A stretch of DNA of 34,822 nt from Actinomycetota bacterium (GTDB lineage: Bacteria; Actinomycetota; Acidimicrobiia; Acidimicrobiales; Ilumatobacteraceae). A program made the position numbers and the translations under genes. The stretch is from contig JACQZZ010000054.1 of assembly GCA_016213625.1 (NCBI GenBank), forward strand, positions 1-34,822, read 5' to 3'. Position 1 is the stretch's first letter. Every line of letters starts with the position of its first letter. The notes under the pieces were generated by a model. The model searched no databases. It was not told the DNA's origin and saw nothing but the letters and a program-made list of their open reading frames with translations. Shown piece by piece: positions 10,601-17,101 of the stretch.

Positions 10601-11602
10601 GTCGAGGAACGTGACGCTCTGCAGCGGCCAGTCCTGGAAGGCGGTCCCGCGCAGGATGCGCTCCCAGGTGATGGGCGTACCGGTCTCGTCGAGCACCGGC
10701 TGCAGCGCGTTGTCGAGGATGTTGAGCTCGAGCGCGGACAGCGGTGTTTGGAGGACCGCGCCGTCGACCGTGCTGCCGCGGAAGGAGAGCGATCCGCTGC
10801 CGCGGAAGGCCAGGTTGCCGGCTGCTCGCACCAGATCGGAGCCGCGGAACGCGCCGCTGCCGCGGAAGGAGAGCGAGCCGCTGCCACGGAAGCCGAGGTT
10901 GCCGCTGCCCCGGAACGACAGCGAGCCGCTGCCGCGGAACGACAGCGAGCCGCTGCCGCGGAAGCTGAGCGAGCCGCTGCCGCGGAAGCTCAATGAACCG
11001 CTCCCGCGGAACGGACCGGTGCCGGCGAGCACCTTGGACACGGCCTCGAGGATGGTCGTGTCGTTCCCGTTGATGACCGACGGGCCGACGTCGGCCACCT
11101 GCACGCCACGGGCGCCCGCCACGGAGGTGGCGCCGACGGTGGCGGTGACCGGCACGAGGCCGTCGTGGCAGAACCACACGTGGCTGATGTCGGGCACGGA
11201 GTTCTTCTTCGTCGGCGTGGTGAGGCCGGTGCTGTCGCCGAGCGAGTTGTTGTACCGGTAGATGTTGGCGGAGGCGCCGCCGAACACGATGATCGCGTCG
11301 ACGGGGTAATCGGACGACCAGGTGAACACCTTGCTGTTGTTCGGGTCGATGGTGGCCGTGCCACCACCCGACGACGGCAGCGGGTAGGTGCCCGCGTTGC
11401 CGAATGGTGCCTTCACGCCGTTGGCCGCCGCCACCGTGTTGGGCGCGGCTGCGGTGCCGAGCGCCGAGCAGTCGATGTTGGCATCGACGGTGGACACTGG
11501 TGTGGCCGCCGACACGGACGGCACCACGGCTGGGACAGTCAATTGAACCAGCGACAGCACCAGGACCATTGCGCTGACCAGCGTGAGCGTACGACGATTC
11601 AT
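4673..11602 (-). CDS. Giant secreted surface protein: FRGSG repeat, PPC-like, C25 peptidase-like, HYR x4, PxKF-like C-terminus
   Basis: A 2309-residue exported protein. Residues 1-33 form a signal peptide (MNRRTL, hydrophobic core, cleavage near VSA-ATP). Residues 198-277 are an FRGSGSLS tandem repeat. Calcium-loop-like DTDGDG and DYDGDGVRDDTDGDG lie near 345 and 470. A PPC-like beta region (about 660-815) precedes a C25/gingipain-like domain (about 820-1245) with LVGADDRLP, YFLTDDPYG, a histidine in SLNAHF (His1096) and a cysteine in FSAGCHSG (Cys1139), the expected clan CD dyad. About 1825-2142 holds four HYR domains of about 80 residues, each with a C-x(n)-C pair and ending ITVVD-like. The last about 160 residues include NVPFKWEVFD, resembling PxKF. 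There is no LPXTG or membrane anchor. The ATG at 11602 has AAAGG about 10 nt upstream. Protease activity is not proven; an adhesin role is equally possible. Confidence 0.85.
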   Translation of the reverse strand: MNRRTLTLVSAMVLVLSLVQLTVPAVVPSVSAATPVSTVDANIDCSALGTAAAPNTVAAANGVKAPFGNAGTYPLPSSGGGTATIDPNNSKVFTWSSDYPVDAIIVFGGASANIYRYNNSLGDSTGLTTPTKKNSVPDISHVWFCHDGLVPVTATVGATSVAGARGVQVADVGPSVINGNDTTILEAVSKVLAGTGPFRGSGSLSFRGSGSLSFRGSGSLSFRGSGSLSFRGSGNLGFRGSGSLSFRGSGAFRGSDLVRAAGNLAFRGSGSLSFRGSTVDGAVLQTPLSALELNILDNALQPVLDETGTPITWERILRGTAFQDWPLQSVTFLDVVQLLQAATDTDGDGLLNPRGLQYVADASIFDLDSTGVMLSRVSLLSLLLIDTPLNALSAAAVGDPLTWCTDTSPYTGGTCLIGTSDTSISPDATLFELAMYGVPGTIVPADRILMAPLAAALAGTNNPLALALKGDYDGDGVRDDTDGDGVGDAPMVCSAVVTLGECLVELITPRDFPWEDLPIESLSLDRFALGERLPITTRFSVAPSGSTVRITLPAGFVYDAAAGTTVCQFGVCTRTAPSAVSTTEPQVLTFGPAGLAPGLTELQLRAAPKGLVGAQPGQIARALGSAGPVTVDVTSGSQVTRATTPSVTVTDPWVGAQTAVPDTIYFGSLAAGEIDPFEIRLPTELAGSTLAVRVRSLTASLDSDLALLSPTLAPSMSGTSITKTATALGVSGEPIDDSGTGATDLPPETLQDVPTNPADPAYKVLKDVGANRGRTDETSAVAEATTTGDSRYLVQVSAFNGSSGNYALRVIATPSGIAACPTVTFHGTIGQPLPVTFDQPTSPSGLIVYNAAATSSTLLGANGDVGVPTLYGLARSTHSWLLPVVPAADQSWTSAAQTAGLDCTPAVANATVQAIASKVRQLATGTTAAMPLLDTVVLVGADDRLPLYRNPDTTSIFNEDQNVDSVGTDNPISHSQGNRYFLTDDPYGTLDPIPWLDRSFNIPALAVGRLVESDEDIRGQIAQYLTSNGELTPSTAYVMGYDFLADGAEQIATTLDDAGKAVTTQIDQPGQTPTGTAESVRVALANDPDMASLNAHFSQYELLSSVGDATRTYDVLDTTQVDAFPDNVLNGSVLFSAGCHSGLSVPDVYADVTKYPLLRGETAGVGADWAQTFAGQRSAVWVANTGYGYGAVGSVGLTERLMALYAQRLTDPSVASAGQALMLAKQDYFASQGVYGSYDEKALQQVVFYGIPNFRLGAGAPSTTLRTATDAAPFVADSLEIVAGVDGLPAAASVPRQSFGLQQTTVNGRTSWSANGETLDINGYPVVPRTSIDVTDPSGTYRARGAIIESINTTLEDGVTPRIARAISDSAVDEPAIQPATVVFPTAFQAISGTSNQQRLVVYPGQFSDTDDSSLPGKDVGTQLLMNEAGFTVYYADAARAGDVTRPLIEQSSAAVAQVNGADGVVLFRVKVSDPAGVHDTGAPTGTQRVLIQYDATPDAFDTPHDWIPVELHQELPSGLWVGALVTADTGGKYIVQAVDGAGNVAYSAFKGERYQADGTSPNAVAVVTAGTEGLGGWYTSAVQVSLYIGGRPAVATDLYSYRLSPTSAPIPYTAPFDVPDGANNITFIPPAGAAVPPTITVKKDIGLPTATLYRDNGANPPESAAIEVITAGTDLPAATCVATDVPGGSGPAGCELQASTDVTVDGFTYHLANGIATDVAGNPSPVASQTAVIIDGTKIDDTTYNAANRVTVVAGGTLYQQVTFQVGSNGGPLTEVAGVVDDAALTKRLPTFEDPGTYNIRVTVPGSGANAEFTLAFTVVVDDTIPPTFTVIAPSAPIEATSAAGATATFQVTATDDTDLVAPDVSCTPASGTTFAIGTTTVLCTAADTAGNSNLTSFDITVVDTTAPALTVPADFTAEATGPGGAIVGYTATATDAVAGTVAPQCSPVAGSGFPLGSTTVTCTASDGTNTSAPQTFVVTVTDSSAPQMTTPAPITYEANTRGGAFVPFTPPIALDTVSGSITSVCTPSSGSKFLLGVNSVPCTATDAAGNHTTVTLSITVRDTTPPVLTPPTADMKAKGTSSAGALVNYTVTAVDVDDVSIPTLTCSPASGTQFAYGATTVTCTATDGSGNVTTGSFRVIVVVQYNYNGFFSPVNMGVLPTADGLSGVVNSVNGGRNVPFKWEVFDSVTLARMTNSTFVKIDIYKYADFVAKFGPMLPGSTVPLPANGCAGKTVVPLTNSTTGKTTAVKLTNGQFNVGLQRPAKPTVTLPNVGNCWVAWTSYGAQNVNLPAGGTPAAPGIAALFTMT
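10772..11011 (-). repeat. 24-bp tandem repeat encoding FRGSGSLS units
   Basis: About ten copies of a 24-bp unit (8 codons) lie inside the giant surface-protein gene. Reading the protein from residue 198, there are four FRGSGSLS, one FRGSGNLG, one FRGSGSLS, a short FRGSGA, a long FRGSDLVRAAGNLA, another FRGSGSLS and a terminal FRGS. DNA copies differ by synonymous third-position changes, with several neighbouring copies nearly identical, as expected for repeat expansion and contraction by slippage. The region is predicted to be flexible and basic, unlike the acidic beta domains around it. Confidence 0.93.
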
Positions 11603-11741
11603 TCGGGGTGCCTTTCGGGCAAGAGAATTCGTGATGACCGTGTCCTCTGGTGTTCCGCGCCTGGACTCGATGGGCGCCAGCCTGGTGGCGAATCCTTCGG
11701 TCGTCAATCGGCCAGCCGACATATGGGGCATAATTCCCACG
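11603..11741 (+). promoter_or_regulatory. Divergent promoter region; leaderless promoter for the cyclase gene
   Basis: This 139-bp gap separates the divergently read giant-protein and cyclase genes. On the plus strand CATAAT at 11729-11734 is a good -10 hexamer placed exactly 7 nt before the cyclase ATG (11742), and no Shine-Dalgarno sequence is present, so a leaderless transcript is likely. No convincing -35 was found. On the minus strand the giant gene has AAAGG in its leader and a TTGACG hexamer near 11702-11707, without a clear -10 partner. Confidence 0.5.
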
Positions 11742-14700
11742 ATGTCGTCGGACTTGTCACCTTTTGTGCCTGACGTGCTACTACGCGTGCTCGAATCGTC
11801 ACAGTATCCAGCACAGTGGACGACAGATGGTTCCTTCGTCTTCGCCGACATCTCCGGCTTCACCAAGCTGTCGGAACAGCTCGCCGAACTGGGAAAGGCC
11901 GGCGCGGAGGAGCTCACCGTGCTGCTCAATGGCACGTTCGAAGCGTTGCTCGGCGTCGCTCGCAGCGAGGGCGGCGATCTGGTGAAGTTCGGCGGCGACG
12001 CGCTGTTCCTCTTCTTCCACGGTCCCGGGCACGCCGCGCGAGCGTGTCGTGCCGCACACGGCATGCGGGCTGCACTGAAGGCTCGCGGGCCGGTGGTGAC
12101 CGGCCGTGGCAGGGTGGTGCTGCGCATCTCGATGGGCGTGCACAGCGGTCCGTTCCTGTTCGTGCTCGCCGGTGAGCGTCAGCGCGAGTTGTTCGTGCTC
12201 GGCGAGCACGCCACGACCGTGACCGAGATGGAGTCCGCAGCCGACGCCGGCGAGATCCTCATCAGCCCGGCGACCGCCGAGCTGTTGCCCGCCCCCTGGC
12301 TCGGCGCCCTGAAAGGCGGCGGTGTCCTGCTGCGCCGGGTGGGCGAGACGCGCGCGGAGGCCGACGCGTCGTCGAGTGTCGACGGATCCGCGTCGGACGC
12401 CGAGGCGGAGGTCGACATCGAGCCGTTGGTTCCGGCCGCGATCCGCCGCCGGCTCGATGACGATCAGCACGGCGCCGAGCACCGGCGAGCCACCATCGCC
12501 TTCGTGCACGTCGGCGGCGTCGACGCGTTGTTGCACGACGAGGGTTCCGAGGCGGTCGCGGCCCGCCTCCACGCCATCGTCACCCGTACCGTCGAGGTGG
12601 CGGCGCAGCACGAGGTGAGCCTGCTGGCCACCGACGTCGCGGGCGGCGGCATCAAGCTCATCCTCACTGCCGGTGTGCCCGACGCGGTCGAGGACAGCGA
12701 AGGGCGCATGCTCGCCGTCGGTCGCGCACTGCTCGACGCCCAGCTGGGCCTGCCCATCCGGGTCGGTGTGAACAGCGGCCACGTGTTCGCCGGTGAAGTG
12801 GGCGCCACCTGGCGCCGGGTGTACACGGTGATGGGCGACGCGGTGAACCTGTCGGCACGACTCATGGCCAAGGCGGCGCACGGCGAGCTGGTGGCCAGCA
12901 AGGTCACACTCGACCAGTCGGCCACCAATTTCGAGGCCACGGCGCTGGAACCGTTCATGGTCAAGGGCAAGCGCCATCCGCAGCTGGCGTCGTCGGTGGG
13001 CCGTCGCATCGAGGGGCGTGGCCGGGGCGAGATGGCCCACGTCCCGCTGGTGGGTCGGCAGGCAGAGCTGGAGGAACTCGTCGCCGGCGTCCAGCGAGCG
13101 CTCGCCGGCACGGGTGAAGTGGTGCAGTTCGTCGGCGAAGCGGGGTTGGGGAAGTCCCGCCTCGTGCAGGAGCTGACCGCCGTGGCCGACGACACCCGCG
13201 TGGTGCGGGTCACCTGCGAGCCGTTCGCTGTCGACCGGCCGTACTTCATGGCGCGCATCCTCCTGCGGTCGGGCATGGGGATTCCCTTCGACGCCGACCC
13301 GGCCGACGCCGGCGTGCTGCTGCAGGAGTGGCTGGTGCACCATGCGGACGAGTGGGTGCCCTTGGCGCCGTTGCTCGCGGTGGCGGTCGACGCCGACGTG
13401 CCGAGCACCCGCATGGTCGACGATCTCGGCGCCGAGTTCCGTGCCGGCCGCCTCCGCGAGGCCGGTGCGGCGGTGCTCCGCCGGGCGTTCGACGTGCCCA
13501 TCGTGCTCGTGGTGGAAGACGCGATGTGGATGGACGAGGCGTCCGCGCTGCTGATCGCACAGGCCCTGAGGGAGGTGGAGCAGACACGCTGGTTCGTGTG
13601 TCTCACCACGCGCGACATCACCCAGGGTCTGTCGGGTCGCTCGGGGTTCGAGGCCACCACCATCGAGCTCGAGCCCCTGGGCGACGATCTGGCCGAGCGG
13701 CTCGCCGCCGAACTCACCGATTCCGTCGACGTCTCGCACAGCGAGCTGCTCGAGCTGTGCGGCCGTGCCCGAGGCAACCCGCTGTTCCTGCTCGAGCTCG
13801 CTCACGCACGCCTCGAGCTTGGCTCGTTCGACGACATGCCGGGCTCGTTGGAAGACCTCATCGGCGCGCGCATCGACCGCTTGGCGCCGGGCGATCGCAC
13901 GTTGTTGCGCCATGCGGCGGTCCTCGGCGACCGTTTCGCGCCGCGCCTGTTCGAACGCACGCTGGGCAGTGAGTTCTCGGGTCCCATCGACTGGGAGCGG
14001 TTGGGCGACTTCGTCGTGCGCGACCAAGGCGAGCTGCGCTTCGCCCACGACCTGGTGCGTCGGGTGGCGTACGGGGGCCTGCCCTTCCGGCTGCGACGCG
14101 AGCTGCACCGGCGCATCGCCGAGGCACTCGTGCCGCGCGGTGAACCCGACGATGCGCGGGTCGGCCTGCTCGCACTTCACTTCGACGGCTCAGGCGACCA
14201 CCCGCTGGCGTGGAAGTTCAACCGGCTCGCCGCGGAGCGAGCGCGACACAACTACGCCATGGTCGAGTCGGCGGCGCTCTTCGAGCGTGCCGTGCAGCAC
14301 GCTCGCGCGGACGCGGCGGGCGTGGCTGCCGCCGAACTCGCAGAGGTGTACGAGGCGATGGCCGACGTCGCGCTGCTCGCGGGTCGGCACGAGCTCTGCC
14401 GCGATGGACTGCGCGGTGCACGTCGCCTCCGAAAGGACGACCCGCTCGTGTTCGCCCGGTTGTGTCGCAAGGAGGGAAAGCTGCGCGAGCGCCTCGGGCA
14501 CCACGCCGCGGCCGCACCGTGGTATCGCCTGGGGCTCACCACACTCGACTCCTCGACGGTGGCCGACACCACCGAGGCCATCGCCGAGCGGGCACAGATC
14601 GAAGTGGAACGTGGCGCGCTGCTCATCGTGCGGCAGCGGTACCGCGCCGGCGCGCGGTGGTGCCATCGGGCCATCGAGCACGCGCTCGCGGCCGGCGAAC

Positions 14701-15560
14701 GACGCGCCGAGGCGCACGCCTACTACCTGCTCGAGTGGGCCGCCAGCGAGACCGGCGACGAGCACGCGCTGCAGTACCTGGAGTTGGCGCAACCCATCTA
14801 CGAGGACCTGGGCGACTACCTCGGCCTGGGGGTGGTGCTGCTCAACCGCGGCGTGGCCGCGCTCGGTGCCGGCAAGTGGCGGGAGGCCGAGTCGCACTAT
14901 CACGCCTCACGCGCCGGGTACCAGCGTGGCGGCGACATCGTGGGGATGGCCCACGCAGCGCACAATCTCGCCGAGTTGCTCGTCGACCTCGGTCGCGTCG
15001 ACGAGGCCGAGCCGTACATGCGTGAGGCGCGCCGCATCTGGCGCTCCAGCGGCTTCGCCATGGGCGTCGCGGCGGTCACCGGGGCGTTGGGTCGCGCGGT
15101 GGGCCGGTTGGGGCGCATCGACGAGGGAGTGGAGCTGTTGCTCGACGCACGCGACCGTTTCGCCGCGCTGGAGCACGCACCGTTCACCGCGGAGACCACG
15201 GCGCGGCTGGCCGAGATCTACCTGTTCGCCGGACGTCCCGACGATGCCATCGAGGTGCTCGACCAGCTCGGAGACGACACCGCCGCCGGAGGGCCGAGCC
15301 TGCAGGCGTACGCCTGGCGCCTACGGGCGGTGGCGCTCGCCCGCACGGGTCGGGTCGACGAGGCAGACGCGCTCCTCCAGCGGGCCAGCGCCGTGGCCAG
15401 CGAAGGTGGCGTGCGATGGGAGGCCGCGCTGGCCGACCTCGAACGCACGCGCCTCTCGACTGTCGAGCCGCACGCCGCCCGCGAGCTGGATGCCGCGGCG
15501 CGAGCGGTGCTCGACGAGCTCGGCGTCGACGCCGACCGGGTGCTCATCCCGGCGGGCTGA
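11742..15560 (+). CDS. Soluble adenylyl cyclase-like protein: two class III cyclase domains, AAA-type ATPase, TPR repeats
   Basis: A 1272-residue cytoplasmic protein. Cyclase domain 1 (about 31-175) has FADISGFTKL with Asp36 and VKFGGDALF with Asp86, the two metal-binding aspartates, but its counterpart of the transition-state motif is degenerate (ATTVTEMESA). Domain 2 (about 248-425) lacks the first metal motif (VHVGGVDALL) but retains VMGDAVNLSARLM with Asn369 and Arg373; Thr362 occupies the base-specifying position, a class IIIb trait. One composite site with metals from domain 1 and Asn/Arg from domain 2 is therefore expected, as in mammalian soluble adenylyl cyclase. An ATPase follows (Walker A GEAGLGKS near 465, Walker B VLVVEDAMWMDE near 588), then TPR-type helices from about 830 to the end. 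The ATG at 11742 fits the leaderless promoter; upstream in-frame starts lie in the promoter region. Input signal is unknown; bicarbonate response is possible. Confidence 0.88.
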   Translation: MSSDLSPFVPDVLLRVLESSQYPAQWTTDGSFVFADISGFTKLSEQLAELGKAGAEELTVLLNGTFEALLGVARSEGGDLVKFGGDALFLFFHGPGHAARACRAAHGMRAALKARGPVVTGRGRVVLRISMGVHSGPFLFVLAGERQRELFVLGEHATTVTEMESAADAGEILISPATAELLPAPWLGALKGGGVLLRRVGETRAEADASSSVDGSASDAEAEVDIEPLVPAAIRRRLDDDQHGAEHRRATIAFVHVGGVDALLHDEGSEAVAARLHAIVTRTVEVAAQHEVSLLATDVAGGGIKLILTAGVPDAVEDSEGRMLAVGRALLDAQLGLPIRVGVNSGHVFAGEVGATWRRVYTVMGDAVNLSARLMAKAAHGELVASKVTLDQSATNFEATALEPFMVKGKRHPQLASSVGRRIEGRGRGEMAHVPLVGRQAELEELVAGVQRALAGTGEVVQFVGEAGLGKSRLVQELTAVADDTRVVRVTCEPFAVDRPYFMARILLRSGMGIPFDADPADAGVLLQEWLVHHADEWVPLAPLLAVAVDADVPSTRMVDDLGAEFRAGRLREAGAAVLRRAFDVPIVLVVEDAMWMDEASALLIAQALREVEQTRWFVCLTTRDITQGLSGRSGFEATTIELEPLGDDLAERLAAELTDSVDVSHSELLELCGRARGNPLFLLELAHARLELGSFDDMPGSLEDLIGARIDRLAPGDRTLLRHAAVLGDRFAPRLFERTLGSEFSGPIDWERLGDFVVRDQGELRFAHDLVRRVAYGGLPFRLRRELHRRIAEALVPRGEPDDARVGLLALHFDGSGDHPLAWKFNRLAAERARHNYAMVESAALFERAVQHARADAAGVAAAELAEVYEAMADVALLAGRHELCRDGLRGARRLRKDDPLVFARLCRKEGKLRERLGHHAAAAPWYRLGLTTLDSSTVADTTEAIAERAQIEVERGALLIVRQRYRAGARWCHRAIEHALAAGERRAEAHAYYLLEWAASETGDEHALQYLELAQPIYEDLGDYLGLGVVLLNRGVAALGAGKWREAESHYHASRAGYQRGGDIVGMAHAAHNLAELLVDLGRVDEAEPYMREARRIWRSSGFAMGVAAVTGALGRAVGRLGRIDEGVELLLDARDRFAALEHAPFTAETTARLAEIYLFAGRPDDAIEVLDQLGDDTAAGGPSLQAYAWRLRAVALARTGRVDEADALLQRASAVASEGGVRWEAALADLERTRLSTVEPHAARELDAAARAVLDELGVDADRVLIPAG

Positions 15561-15594
15561 CGCGGGATCCGACACGGGGGCTAGCGTCGCCGAC

Positions 15595-16341
15595 GTGACG
15601 ACGTTGCGCGAGATGTGGGCCGACGGCCAACAGGCGGTCGGTGTGTGGTTGATGAGCCCATCGGTGGTCACGGCTGAAGCTGCTGCCCGCTCGGGCGTCG
15701 ACTTCGTCTGTGCCGATCTGCAGCACGGTGTGCTCGACCCGATGGCGCTCGTGGGTGTGGTGCAGGCCGCACTGCTCGGCGGCACGCGGGTCGTGGCTCG
15801 TGTGGCGTGGAACGACCCGGTGCACATCGGCACCGCGCTCGATGCCGGTTGTGAGGGCGTCATCGTGCCGATGGTCAACAGCGCCGACGAAGCCGCAGCC
15901 GCGGTGAAGTCCGCCCGATACGCACCCATCGGATGGCGGAGCTTCGGCCCGCTCATGGCCGGCATGCGCCGTGAGGGGTACGCGGCAGCGGCGAACGACA
16001 CCGTGGCGGTCATCCCGATGATCGAGACCGCGGCGGCACTGCGGCACATCGACGACATCCTGTCGGTGCCGGGTGTGGACGCCGTGTACATCGGCCCCGA
16101 CGATCTGGGGCTCAGCATGGGCCTGCCGGTGGGCACCCGCGACGAGCACCCGCTGTTCGCCGAAGCCATCCGTACGGTGCTCGAGGCCTGCTCGCGTCAC
16201 GGGGTGGTCGCCGGCACGCACGCCACGGGTGGATGGGCCGCCCGTCGCCGCGAGCAGGGATTCCAGCTCCTGGCAGCGGTGTCCGACGTGGGAGCGATGG
16301 AGGCCGGCATCGCCGACGAGCTGCGCCGCGCCCGGTCGTGA
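15595..16341 (+). CDS. HpcH/HpaI family aldolase (pyruvate-dependent class II)
   Basis: A 248-residue TIM-barrel aldolase of the 2,4-dihydroxyhept-2-enedioate/2-keto-3-deoxy sugar acid aldolase family. Key residues are all visible: catalytic His44 in DLQHG, pyruvate-binding Arg69 in VARVAW, metal ligand Glu144 in PMIET and Asp170 in IGPDDLG. These enzymes split a 4-hydroxy-2-oxo acid into pyruvate and an aldehyde using a divalent metal. GTG at 15595 was chosen since it begins VTTLREMWADGQQAVGVWL, a normal family N-terminus; the frame remains open upstream only as a shadow of the cyclase gene. It lies 34 bp after the cyclase stop and may be co-transcribed, with no functional connection apparent. 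Confidence 0.87.
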   Translation: MTTLREMWADGQQAVGVWLMSPSVVTAEAAARSGVDFVCADLQHGVLDPMALVGVVQAALLGGTRVVARVAWNDPVHIGTALDAGCEGVIVPMVNSADEAAAAVKSARYAPIGWRSFGPLMAGMRREGYAAAANDTVAVIPMIETAAALRHIDDILSVPGVDAVYIGPDDLGLSMGLPVGTRDEHPLFAEAIRTVLEACSRHGVVAGTHATGGWAARRREQGFQLLAAVSDVGAMEAGIADELRRARS

Positions 16342-16370
16342 ACGAGGCGTCGGTGTGGTGCACGACCCCT

Positions 16371-16382
16371 GGTACTAGTACC
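16371..16382. promoter_or_regulatory. Palindromic operator candidate GGTACTAGTACC, site 1
   Basis: A perfect 12-bp palindrome in the 85-bp gap before the membrane-protein/kinase 1 unit, ending 44 nt before the GTG at 16427. The right flank reads AACGTCTA, matching the ANGTCNA-type flank of the other two copies. A weak -10-like CAAGAT (16415-16420) lies 6 nt before the GTG, which would place the palindrome centre near -50 of a leaderless transcript, a normal activator position. Confidence 0.6.
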
Positions 16383-16426
16383 AACGTCTAGTTCCCCGCA
16401 GGCCAATCACCCTGCAAGATGGATGC

Positions 16427-17101
16427 GTGAACGAAGAACCAGGCGGCGGGACCCGGCCTGAGCTCCCCGTGGTGCTCGGTGGCCGTGCGACACCAGGGGC
16501 AGTGCCGCGTCAGGTGCCGCTGCGGACCATCCTCGGTTCGTCCTCCCGTACCCGGCGCCCGCGTCGGCTCACGATGGGCTGGTGGGGGTCGGTCGCATGG
16601 GGCGTCGCGGTCCTGGCGTGCGCCACCAGTGCGTTCGCGATTCGCGACACGATGTTCCCCAGACTCGGCCGCACCGAGCCGCCCAGCGCGTGGCAGGCTC
16701 CGACCCGGCCGCCGGCGTCCATCCCCTACTCGGACCGCGAGGGCCCGGTCTCCACGGGCACCAGCGTGGCTCCCGAGGCGGCCGCGGCAGCTGGCGGCAC
16801 GCCGCTCGGCATCATTGCGACGGATGCGGTCACCACCACCTCCTCGCCGAACGATGACGCCCTCGTGTCGAGCGCGGCGCCCACCGCGTCGTCGCCCTGG
16901 AACACGACTGTCACGTCGAACGGCTCGTCGCCGGTGGCGACGAATCACACGGTGTCCACGTCGCCCTCGTCGACCGACGTGAGCGCGCCGACCACCACCG
17001 ACGACGTCGTCTCGAGCACGGACGACACGGTGCCCGACGACGGGGGAGGTAACCAGCGTGGCCGCAGCCCCGGTGGTTCCACCGGCGACACGCTTCCCTG
17101 A
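16427..17101 (+). CDS. Membrane-anchored Ser/Thr-rich extracytoplasmic protein of unknown function
   Basis: This 224-residue protein has a basic cytoplasmic N-terminus (about 1-49, with SSRTRRPRRLTMGW), one transmembrane segment (about 50-70, WWGSVAWGVAVLACATSAFA) and a low-complexity outer part rich in Ser, Thr, Pro, Ala and Asp, ending in acidic TTTDD/STDDT-like stretches. No known domain is recognised. The outer part could be glycosylated, span the wall, or act as a stalk. Its 3' end overlaps kinase 1 by 44 bp, so it is very probably translated with that kinase and may be an accessory of its sensing. The start is GTG, directly downstream of palindrome site 1. Composition-only evidence keeps confidence moderate. 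Confidence 0.68.
   Translation: MNEEPGGGTRPELPVVLGGRATPGAVPRQVPLRTILGSSSRTRRPRRLTMGWWGSVAWGVAVLACATSAFAIRDTMFPRLGRTEPPSAWQAPTRPPASIPYSDREGPVSTGTSVAPEAAAAAGGTPLGIIATDAVTTTSSPNDDALVSSAAPTASSPWNTTVTSNGSSPVATNHTVSTSPSSTDVSAPTTTDDVVSSTDDTVPDDGGGNQRGRSPGGSTGDTLP
17042..17049 (+). promoter_or_regulatory. Strong ribosome binding site fixing the kinase 1 start
   Basis: GGGGGAGG lies 8 nt before GTG 17058, inside the end of the preceding gene. It is one of the few strong Shine-Dalgarno sequences in the window and decides the start of kinase 1. Confidence 0.75.

Noticed and set aside
10772..11011. CRISPR-like array
   Set aside because: The repeats are directly adjacent, 24 bp, in frame and protein-coding, with no spacers and no cas genes.
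11603..12127. In-frame extension of the giant surface-protein gene upstream of 11602 (175 codons)
   Set aside because: It would run through the promoter region and antisense to the cyclase gene, and the signal peptide begins exactly at MNRRTL (11602).
11799..14180. 793-codon minus-strand open frame opposite the cyclase gene
   Set aside because: No recognisable motif, composition of an antisense shadow; the plus strand has cyclase and Walker motifs.
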